This document shows, one piece after another, positions 57,602 through 64,000 of a stretch of 64,000 nt of DNA. The stretch spans positions 1 through 64,000 of the forward strand of contig JAJYQN010000102.1 in NCBI GenBank assembly GCA_021794595.1, written 5' to 3'. The translations under genes were made by a program, and so were the position numbers. Within the stretch, counting starts at the first letter, position 1, and each line of letters starts with the position of its first letter. Below the pieces are notes generated by a model. That model did not search any database and was not told the origin of the DNA. It worked only from the letters and a program-made list of their open reading frames with translations. Origin of the DNA: Pseudomonadota bacterium (GTDB lineage Bacteria; Pseudomonadota; Gammaproteobacteria; Acidiferrobacterales; Acidiferrobacteraceae).

Positions 57602-57919
57602 TCACCGCCGGTCTGGGGTACTATGAGCCGCCATGACCGATGCGGGTAGGGCGTAGCTTTGTCGCCAAGCGGCGGCCATAGTCCGTTTTTTGTCGGTGGA
57701 CAGGGTTTTGACGTGTGCCTCTAGGCGGCTTGCTTCAGAGCGGTCGACACACACCGTGGCCCCGATCATATGGCGCGGGCGATTCAGGCGGGTAAACATG
57801 GCGCCCCGGCCGGCTTTGTGTTCCTCGAACCGGCGCTCGATGTCGATCGTGATGCCGGTGTAGAGGCGGCCATTGACACACTCGAGGATATAGACAAACC
57901 AGGGCGGCGATTGGGCCAG
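57602..57919 (-). CDS. GIY-YIG-domain protein with non-standard start or frameshift
   Basis: The minus strand encodes PWFVYILECVNGRLYTGITI, the GIY-YIG motif, then DIERRFEEHKAGRGAMF (catalytic Arg and Glu region): a small nuclease-like family (UPF0213). No ATG, GTG or TTG lies in frame upstream of it. A CTG with GGAGG 6 bases before gives 105 residues. An ATG at 57923 right after GGAGG is out of frame by one base, so a one-base insertion in a C run is equally likely. Function in DNA handling is inferred. Confidence 0.65.
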   Translation of the reverse strand: MAQSPPWFVYILECVNGRLYTGITIDIERRFEEHKAGRGAMFTRLNRPRHMIGATVCVDRSEASRLEAHVKTLSTDKKRTMAAAWRQSYALPASVMAAHSTPDRR

Positions 57920-58082
57920 ACATGACCTCCGGTGGCGTAAAAAAGACCCGCAATCCGGTGATGATAGGGTCTAGCCTTGCGAGCGTCCAGGCGCGCCGGT
58001 CAAAGGCGATCGGGCGGCCCGGACCGGGCTTGGGCTCGAAAGTGCTACCTGTCGCGCACACACCAGGATCGCGGCGGTCGGT

Positions 58083-58088
58083 TATACT
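58083..58088 (+). promoter_or_regulatory. possible -10 box of the UDG gene, leaderless start
   Basis: TATACT is followed by 6 bases and the ATG, so transcription would begin at or near the A of the start codon. No ribosome binding site is present. Confidence 0.4.
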
Positions 58089-58094
58089 AAAGCT

Positions 58095-58739
58095 ATGACG
58101 CGCCATCGGACCGACCGTATCCTGACCACTATGGGGATCACCCTCTGGGAGCGGCGTGCGGAACCTAGCCCCTGCGGGTTTCAGGAGGCGACTTCTGGGT
58201 GGCAGCGGCTTATGCACGATGTCGCCCAGTGTACCCGCTGTCCGCTGCATAAGGGGCGTACCCAGACGGTTTTCGGGGTGGGGCCGCAAGGCGCCGCTTG
58301 GTGCTTCGTAGGTGAGGCCCCGGGGGCGGAAGAGGATAGGCAGGGTCAGCCTTTCGTCGGGCGTGCCGGGGGCTTACTGGGTGCTATGTTGAGAGCGCTC
58401 AGCCTATCTCGGGAAGAGGTTTTTATCGCCAATGTTCTTAAATGCCGACCGCCTGCCAATCGTGATCCCGAGCCCTTGGAAGTGGAGTCCTGTTTGCCCT
58501 TTTTGTCCGAGCAGCTGGCCTATGTGGGCCCCCGGGTCATCGTGGCACTCGGACGATTCGCGGCCCAAAGTCTCTTGGCGACGGATGAACCCTTGAGCCG
58601 GCTCCGCGGGCGTGTTCACGACTATCACGGGATGCCTCTTGTCGTAACCTATCACCCGGCTTATCTCTTGAGGCGCCCGGCCGACAAGGCCGCGGCATGG
58701 GCGGATTTGAAGCGGGCACGCGAGGCGCTTGCGTCATGA
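58095..58739 (+). CDS. udg: family 4 uracil-DNA glycosylase
   Basis: The 214-residue enzyme has four cysteines for a [4Fe-4S] cluster (CTRCP at 46 and 49, KCRPPANRD and ESCLPF) and GEAPGAEEDRQGQPFVGRAG, the active-site motif of family 4, closing with TYHPAYLLRRP. It removes uracil from DNA. I use the first ATG; one at residue 13 is possible. Its stop overlaps the rimI ATG. Confidence 0.92.
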   Translation: MTRHRTDRILTTMGITLWERRAEPSPCGFQEATSGWQRLMHDVAQCTRCPLHKGRTQTVFGVGPQGAAWCFVGEAPGAEEDRQGQPFVGRAGGLLGAMLRALSLSREEVFIANVLKCRPPANRDPEPLEVESCLPFLSEQLAYVGPRVIVALGRFAAQSLLATDEPLSRLRGRVHDYHGMPLVVTYHPAYLLRRPADKAAAWADLKRAREALAS

Positions 58740-59224
58740 GCCGTTGGCCCTTACCGATAGAGAAGGAGGCGCCGAGCAACCAACGTCTGCGCTTGCGGGC
58801 GATGCGATGGGAAGACCTGCCGTTTGTCTTACAGGTCGAGCATCTTGCCTATGAATTCCCCTGGACCGAAGGTATTTTCCGCGACTGTTTGCGGGCCGGC
58901 TATTGTTGCCGAATACTCGAGGATAAAGGGCGCTTTGCGGGTCACGGCGTGATGGCGGTGGCGGTGGGCGAATGCCATCTCCTGAACGTTTGTATCCACC
59001 CCCACTATCAGCGCCGTGGTCTTGGCCGGCAGTTGTTAGTCCATCTTCTGGACGTGGCGCGTAAGGGCCATGCCCGAGTCGCGTTATTGGAGGTTCGGCG
59101 CTCGAACCGCGCCGCCTACGCGCTTTATAGTGAGCTTGGGTTCAACGAGATTGGTGTGCGCAAGAATTACTACCCGGGGCGGCATGGCCGCGAGGACGCC
59201 CTGATTTTGGCACGTGACCTTTAA
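58736..59224 (+). CDS. rimI: ribosomal-protein-alanine N-acetyltransferase
   Basis: From the ATG overlapping the UDG stop the protein has 162 residues. It has the GNAT acetyl-CoA motif ([17 protein letters not shown]), then [22 protein letters not shown] and a final [17 protein letters not shown], typical for RimI. RimI acetylates the N-terminus of ribosomal protein S18. It converges with valS with a 4-base overlap. Confidence 0.92.
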   Translation: MSRWPLPIEKEAPSNQRLRLRAMRWEDLPFVLQVEHLAYEFPWTEGIFRDCLRAGYCCRILEDKGRFAGHGVMAVAVGECHLLNVCIHPHYQRRGLGRQLLVHLLDVARKGHARVALLEVRRSNRAAYALYSELGFNEIGVRKNYYPGRHGREDALILARDL

Positions 59225-62025
59225 TCGCCCCGGGGCTCGTCGGCCAATCGATTTATGCGGGCCTTTTGATCGGCCAATTTTTGCAGTCGATCCTCGAAGT
59301 CTTTGAGGCGCCGGCGTTCTTCCTCCACCACCGGGGGTGGGGCTCGGTCGATAAAGTCGGGACGGCTGAGTTTGGTCTGCGCCCGCCCAATCTCCCGTTC
59401 CACCTTCTCGATTTCCTTGCCTAGGCGCTGCAGCTCTGCGGTCTTGTCGATGAGCCCTTTGAGGGGAACTAGGATGCGCCATGGGCCGACCAAGGCTACC
59501 GCCGATTCGGGGGCCCGGGCGTCGGCTGCGAGGATCGTGATGTCGGACACCCGGGCGAGTACCGCTATGGTCGCCTCGTGGGCCTTCAGCAGAGTGGCCG
59601 ATGCCTCGGCTCCCGCGATCAGAACCGGGATCTTGACGCTTGGGCTGATATTCATTTCGCCGCGAATCGTCCGAACCGCGCCGATAAGACCCATGAGGGC
59701 CGCCATGTCGTTGACCGCCTGGTGGTCCACCCGGGAGAGATCGGCGTGCGGATAGGGTGCGCGCATGATGGTCGCGCCTTGACGCCCGCAGAGAGGCGCA
59801 ATTTTCTGCCACAAGGCCTCGGTGATGAACGGCATGAGCGGGTGCAAGAGGCGCAATGCGGTTTCAAGGACGCGTAGCAAGGTACGCCGCGTCCCGCGGG
59901 CGCTCAGAGGGTCGGCGTGGGCAAGCACCGTCTTTGACCACTCAAGGTACCAGCTGCAGTACTCGTCCCACATAAAGCCGTACAGGGCTTGGGAGGCAAG
60001 ATCGAAACGGTAACTCGCGAACGCTTGTTCGACGGCCTGCTCAGTTTCTTGAAGCCTTGAAATAATCCAGCGGTCGCCGATGTCGAGTGTGCAGGGCCCC
60101 TCGTTGCCGCAGTCCTGGTTTTCGGTATTGAGGAGCACGAAACGCGCGGCATTCCAAAGCTTATTGCAAAAATTGCGATAGCCATCGACGCGCGCCAAAT
60201 CAAAATTGATATTGCGTCCCTGGGTCGCTAGGCTCGCAAAGGTCATACGTAAAGCGTCCGTGCCGTAGGCCGGTATCCCGTTTGGGTATTCGCGTTCCGT
60301 GGCGGTCCGGATCTCTTTGGCCTTGGCAGGTTGCATGAGACCGCTCGTGCGCTTGACGATGAGGTCTTGAAGACTGATGCCGTCGATAAGATCAAGCGGG
60401 TCTATGACATTCCCGCGCGATTTCGACATCTTCTGGCCCTTGGCGTCCAACACCAAACCGTGGACGTACACCTCTTTGAAAGGGACGTCGCCCGTGAACT
60501 TGAGGCCCATCATGATCATGCGGGCCACCCAGAAGAAGATGATATCGAACCCAGTCACAAGGACATTGGTCGGATAGAAGCGCGCGAGGGCGGTGTCGGC
60601 GTGCGGCCAACCGAGCGTGGAAAATGGCCATAATGCCGACGAGAACCACGTGTCCAATACGTCCGGGTCTTGATGGAGGCGGATTTCCGGGCCGAGTCCA
60701 TGACGCGCCCGCGTCTCTTTCTCGTCGCGCCCAACGTAGATTCGTCCGTCCTCGTCATACCAGGCAGGAATGCGATGGCCCCACCAAATCTGGCGGGATA
60801 TGCACCAGTCCTTGATGTTGCGCATCCATTCGAAATAGGTTTTGTCCCAGTTGTCGGGGACGAAACGGACGCGTCCATCCTTGACCGCCTGGACGGCGGG
60901 TTGTGCTAAGGCCTCGGTGCGTACGTACCATTGGTCCGTCAGCCACGGCTCTATGATGGCGCGGGTGCGTTCGCCGCGCGGTACTTTGAGTTTATGGGGT
61001 TCTGCGCGAACGAGGAGTCCTTGATTCTCGAGGTCGGCGAGGATGCGTCGCCGTGCCTCTTCCCGGCTCAGGCCGTGGTAGGGCGATCCCGGGAGATCGA
61101 TATGGGCCGTCTTGTCGAGGATGTTGGTCAGCGGGAGTTTATGCCGCAGGCCGACCTCATAATCGTTAAAGTCGTGGGCTGGTGTGATCTTGACGCATCC
61201 GGAACCAAAGCTCGGATCGACGTAGTCGTCGCCAATGATGGGAATCTCGCGTCCCGTGAGCGGGAGCGTTGCCGTTTGCCCTATGTATTTTTGGTAGCGG
61301 GGATCCTCGGGATGGACGGCTATGGCTTCATCGCCGAGCAGCGTTTCGGGGCGGGTGGTAGCCACGATCAGCGCATCTTTGCCACGGACGGGGTAGCGGA
61401 TATGCCACAGGAAACCGTCTTCTTCCTCAGCCGTGACCTCTAAGTCGGAAACGGCCGTTTCCAGGGAAGGGTCCCAATTCACGAGCCGTTTACCGCGATA
61501 AATGAGGTCCTCGTCATAGAGGCGGACGAAGACCTCGCGGACCGCCGAAGACAGGCCGTCATCGAGCGTGAAGCGCTCGCGGGACCAGTCGACCGATGCC
61601 CCCATGCGGCGCAGCTGTTCGCTGATGCGTCCTCCGGAGCGGGCCTTCCACTCCCATACCGCGGCCAGGAACGGTTCACGCCCAAGGGCGATGCGATTCG
61701 TCCCCGCTGCCTCCAATTGGCGTTCGACCACCATTTGGGTGGCAATGCCCGCATGGTCCGTACCCGGTTGCCATAGGGTGTCGTCGCCGCACATCCGGTG
61801 GTAACGGGTGAGGGCATCCATGATCGTGTCCTGGAAGGCATGCCCCATATGCAGGCTGCCCGTGACGTTCGGCGGCGGGATCATGATGCAGTAGCCAGGG
61901 CCCTGCCCGCTAGGCGCGAAGACGCCCATAGCCTCCCAGGTCTTGTAGAGGGCCTTCTCGATCAAGTCAGGCTCGTAGCTTTTGCTGAGAGCCGGCGAAT
62001 CTTCGGTCATGTCGGGTCGTGTCAC
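59221..62025 (-). CDS. valS: valine-tRNA ligase
   Basis: The 934-residue class I synthetase has [15 protein letters not shown] (HIGH), an editing domain ([20 protein letters not shown]), [18 protein letters not shown] (KMSKS) and a C-terminal coiled-coil arm ([20 protein letters not shown]). It charges tRNA-Val. It starts with 4 bases of overlap from the upstream small gene, so it ends the pepA-holC-valS operon. Confidence 0.97.
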   Translation of the reverse strand: MTRPDMTEDSPALSKSYEPDLIEKALYKTWEAMGVFAPSGQGPGYCIMIPPPNVTGSLHMGHAFQDTIMDALTRYHRMCGDDTLWQPGTDHAGIATQMVVERQLEAAGTNRIALGREPFLAAVWEWKARSGGRISEQLRRMGASVDWSRERFTLDDGLSSAVREVFVRLYDEDLIYRGKRLVNWDPSLETAVSDLEVTAEEEDGFLWHIRYPVRGKDALIVATTRPETLLGDEAIAVHPEDPRYQKYIGQTATLPLTGREIPIIGDDYVDPSFGSGCVKITPAHDFNDYEVGLRHKLPLTNILDKTAHIDLPGSPYHGLSREEARRRILADLENQGLLVRAEPHKLKVPRGERTRAIIEPWLTDQWYVRTEALAQPAVQAVKDGRVRFVPDNWDKTYFEWMRNIKDWCISRQIWWGHRIPAWYDEDGRIYVGRDEKETRARHGLGPEIRLHQDPDVLDTWFSSALWPFSTLGWPHADTALARFYPTNVLVTGFDIIFFWVARMIMMGLKFTGDVPFKEVYVHGLVLDAKGQKMSKSRGNVIDPLDLIDGISLQDLIVKRTSGLMQPAKAKEIRTATEREYPNGIPAYGTDALRMTFASLATQGRNINFDLARVDGYRNFCNKLWNAARFVLLNTENQDCGNEGPCTLDIGDRWIISRLQETEQAVEQAFASYRFDLASQALYGFMWDEYCSWYLEWSKTVLAHADPLSARGTRRTLLRVLETALRLLHPLMPFITEALWQKIAPLCGRQGATIMRAPYPHADLSRVDHQAVNDMAALMGLIGAVRTIRGEMNISPSVKIPVLIAGAEASATLLKAHEATIAVLARVSDITILAADARAPESAVALVGPWRILVPLKGLIDKTAELQRLGKEIEKVEREIGRAQTKLSRPDFIDRAPPPVVEEERRRLKDFEDRLQKLADQKARINRLADEPRGD

Positions 62026-62402
62026 GTCGGATTTTGGAGTGCTTCAGCGAGGGCGCGCTCGAGCGCCGCGATCATAGCAGGCTCGAGCGGCGGGTTCCCA
62101 GTCTTGGCCCAGATGGTCTCAAATCGACGCATCACGGCCCGGGCCCGGGTCGGTGCGGCCCCCGACTCTTCGAGGGTGTCGGGTGGGGTCTCCCGTTCCG
62201 GCCGGGCCGCCACGGCGCTCAGCGTGGGAATGGACGCCCCGATCACCCGCGGACTCTTGGCGGCCGGGGCGGGGACGGCAATGGCCGTGGTCAGAACCGG
62301 GATGCCGTCGTCGCCGAGGCTACTGGTGTTTTGGAGATCTGCGACCAAGGCCTTTAAGCCGGCGAGAATCTCGGGCAGGGTCTCGTGTTTTGCGCCCATC
62401 AT
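62022..62402 (-). CDS. unknown small protein between holC and valS
   Basis: The 126-residue protein has an N-terminal helix ([17 protein letters not shown]), a long Pro/Ala-rich linker and a final helix ([19 protein letters not shown]). No cysteines or membrane span. It is coupled by 4-base overlaps to holC before and valS after. Unknown small proteins at this position are common and their role is not known to me. Confidence 0.7.
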   Translation of the reverse strand: MMGAKHETLPEILAGLKALVADLQNTSSLGDDGIPVLTTAIAVPAPAAKSPRVIGASIPTLSAVAARPERETPPDTLEESGAAPTRARAVMRRFETIWAKTGNPPLEPAMIAALERALAEALQNPT

Positions 62403-62797
62403 GACAGGGTGTGGGCCGTCGGATTCAGGCCTTGTTGACGGTAATAACGAAACCTCTCGCGCGACTTGTCCTTTTCCGTAGGCGAATCCCCGATGGCCTC
62501 GAGAATGCGCATAAAGCCGGCCACGGGCGGGGGATCTTCCGCGAGCGGAATCAGGACTTCGCCCTGCGCCGGCAACGTGGCTCCTATGAGCACGGGCTCA
62601 TCGGAGCCGGCGAAGCCGTGCGGCACGAAGCTATTGTCGGAAAACGTCCACAATAAGGCGTCAAAGTGCATGAGTTGTTCTTCCGGGACCCATACAAAAA
62701 CCGCGTGGCCGTGCCGGTAAGCGGTATCCGCCAAGCGGCAGGCGAGTGCATCGCGCGAGGTTCCCGAGGCACCGAGGTAAAAGTCGACGCGTGTCAT
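62399..62797 (-). CDS. holC: DNA polymerase III chi subunit
   Basis: The 132-residue protein starts TRVDFYLGASGTSRDALACR and has VFVWVPEEQLMHFDALLWTF, matching HolC. Chi links the clamp loader to single-strand binding protein. The pepA-holC-valS order is the classical gammaproteobacterial arrangement. 4-base overlaps exist on both sides. Confidence 0.93.
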   Translation of the reverse strand: MTRVDFYLGASGTSRDALACRLADTAYRHGHAVFVWVPEEQLMHFDALLWTFSDNSFVPHGFAGSDEPVLIGATLPAQGEVLIPLAEDPPPVAGFMRILEAIGDSPTEKDKSRERFRYYRQQGLNPTAHTLS

Positions 62798-64000
62798 GCG
62801 GGACGGGCGCGCTTCCTCAAAAATTCGACCAGTAACGAGATAGGGCGCCCGGTTGCGCCCTTTTCTTTACCCCCCTTGTAGGCGATTCCGGCGATATCCA
62901 GATGCGCCCAGGGGTAGTTTTCGGTAAACCGTGCCAGGAAACAGGCAGCAGTGATGGTCCCGGCCTCGCGTCCGCCGATATTGGCCATGTCTGCGAAATT
63001 GGAGTCCAGTTGCTTTTGGTACTCCTCCCACAAAGGCAGCGGCCATATCCGATCGGCCGCCGTTTGGCCCGCGCTGTTCAATTCTTGGCTCAGGGCCTCG
63101 TTATTGCTCAAAAGCCCGCCCGCCTGCGAACCCAGGGCAATCACGCAGGCGCCGGTGAGAGTCGCGATGTCGATCACCGCGGCGGGTTTGAAGCGCTCGG
63201 CATAGGTGAGCGCGTCGCACAGTATGAGGCGGCCCTCGGCGTCGGTATTCAGGATCTCGATCGTCTGCCCGGAGAGGCTCGTGACGATGTCGCCTGGCTT
63301 TATGGCGCTGCCTCCCGGCATATTCTCCGTGGTCGGGACGAGCCCCACGATATTGATAGGAAGCTTCAGTTCGGCTGCGGCCTGCACGGTGGCCAGCACC
63401 GTGGCCGCCCCGCACATATCGAACTTCATCTCGTCCATATTGGCGGGCGGTTTGATCGATATGCCGCCCGAGTCGAACGTGACCCCTTTACCGACGAGGG
63501 CGATGGGGGCTTTGGCCCCATCGCCTCGATATTCCAGGACTAAGAGTTTGGCCGGCTCATGAGATCCGCGCGCCACAGCGAGTAGCGCCCCCATACCCAG
63601 GGTCTGCATATCCGATTCTTCAAGCACGGTGATCGTTACCCCGGTGCGCGTCCCCAGGGCCCGCGCTTGATCCGCAAGATAGGAGGGCGTGCACATATTG
63701 CCGGGAAGGTTGGCGAGGTCTTTCGCGAACGAGATCGCGCGCGCCAGCGCCTGGCCCGTGGTCAAGGCCTGTTTGGCGTCGGTCTCCGACAGTTGCGGGG
63801 CTGCGAACGCGCAGTTGCGCGGCATGGGGCGTTTGGGGGCGCGCGTCTTGAGACGATCAAAGCGGTAGAGGGCGTCTTCGGTGGCAACGATGGCTTGTTC
63901 GAGGCCCCAGGCCGGGTTACGATCTTTGATCGCGATTTCCGGCAAAAAGCAGCCGATAGTCTTCACATGGAGGTCGGCGGCCACCTGCGCTGCCCGGGCC
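62794..64000 (-). CDS. pepA: leucyl aminopeptidase, C-terminal 402 residues (gene runs off the right edge)
   Basis: The frame is open to the last base, so the N-terminal hundred or so residues are outside. The M17 catalytic domain has VGKGVTFDSGGISIKPPANM, the metal-binding KFDMCGAATVLA and the signature NTDAEGRLILCDAL. PepA removes N-terminal residues and, in enteric bacteria, also acts as a DNA-binding architectural protein. Its stop overlaps holC by 4 bases. Confidence 0.95.
   Translation of the reverse strand, partial: ARAAQVAADLHVKTIGCFLPEIAIKDRNPAWGLEQAIVATEDALYRFDRLKTRAPKRPMPRNCAFAAPQLSETDAKQALTTGQALARAISFAKDLANLPGNMCTPSYLADQARALGTRTGVTITVLEESDMQTLGMGALLAVARGSHEPAKLLVLEYRGDGAKAPIALVGKGVTFDSGGISIKPPANMDEMKFDMCGAATVLATVQAAAELKLPINIVGLVPTTENMPGGSAIKPGDIVTSLSGQTIEILNTDAEGRLILCDALTYAERFKPAAVIDIATLTGACVIALGSQAGGLLSNNEALSQELNSAGQTAADRIWPLPLWEEYQKQLDSNFADMANIGGREAGTITAACFLARFTENYPWAHLDIAGIAYKGGKEKGATGRPISLLVEFLRKRARPA

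Noticed and set aside
57735..58289. 184-codon minus-strand frame over the GIY-YIG start and the UDG gene
   Set aside because: It overlaps two better-supported genes in other frames and has Pro/Arg-rich shadow composition.

Overview
The window looks like chromosomal DNA of a chemolithoautotrophic, sulfur-oxidising proteobacterium, most likely an acidophilic or related gammaproteobacterium (Acidiferrobacter-like is my best guess; the genus is inference). The reasons are a sox fragment, a complete sulfur-oxidising heterodisulfide reductase-like (sHdr) locus, GC-rich DNA, and housekeeping gene orders typical of Gammaproteobacteria (trpFBA-accD-folC-dedD-cvpA-purF-metZ, ilvBHC-psd-pssA-leuA, lexA-imuA-imuB-dnaE2, pepA-holC-valS).

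Region 1 (1-2.5 kb, minus strand) has the 5' end of soxY and a complete soxX, then an exported M48 metalloprotease with a C-terminal repeat region and a small unknown protein. Region 2 (2.67-15.65 kb, plus strand) is the centrepiece. Rhodanese, TusA and DsrE3 carry sulfane sulfur to the sHdr complex (HdrC1-B1-A, a conserved-position unknown protein, HdrC2-B2). Next come two lipoate-binding GcvH-like proteins (LbpA) flanking a second DsrE-like protein, then a dedicated lipoate-assembly set: radical SAM LipS1, ligase sLpl(AB), an FAD oxidoreductase (LipT-like) and radical SAM LipS2. A strong terminator closes the locus. I see a good sigma70-type promoter directly in front of hdrC1, so the complex may be transcribed separately from the sulfurtransferases.

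Region 3 (15.7-19.6 kb) has two divergent FadL-family outer-membrane channels and an exported protein with a possible DUF302-like fold, each plus-strand unit ending in a hairpin terminator. Their place beside the sulfur locus suggests hydrophobic sulfur or lipid uptake, which is unproven. Region 4 (19.6-23.6 kb) has small unknown proteins and an operon of unknown protein, AcuC-like deacetylase and aldo/keto reductase. Region 5 (23.6-26 kb) is a scar: a decayed transposase next to a decayed DinB-family gene, then ybjQ and a small membrane protein. Region 6 (26-30 kb) has a PilT/PilU ATPase, a TM2-like membrane protein, a LysR regulator, and a glutamine-amidotransferase-like protein without the catalytic cysteine.

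The rest (29.8-64 kb) is mostly core metabolism and translation: tryptophan, fatty-acid, folate, purine and methionine genes; lpxH and ppiB; gltX and cysS; branched-chain amino acids with phospholipid genes; leuA; the SOS mutagenesis cassette whose LexA box abuts the lexA start codon; a GAF-LuxR regulator; DNA repair (UDG, GIY-YIG); rimI, valS, holC and a pepA that runs off the end. I found no tRNA, rRNA or CRISPR array.
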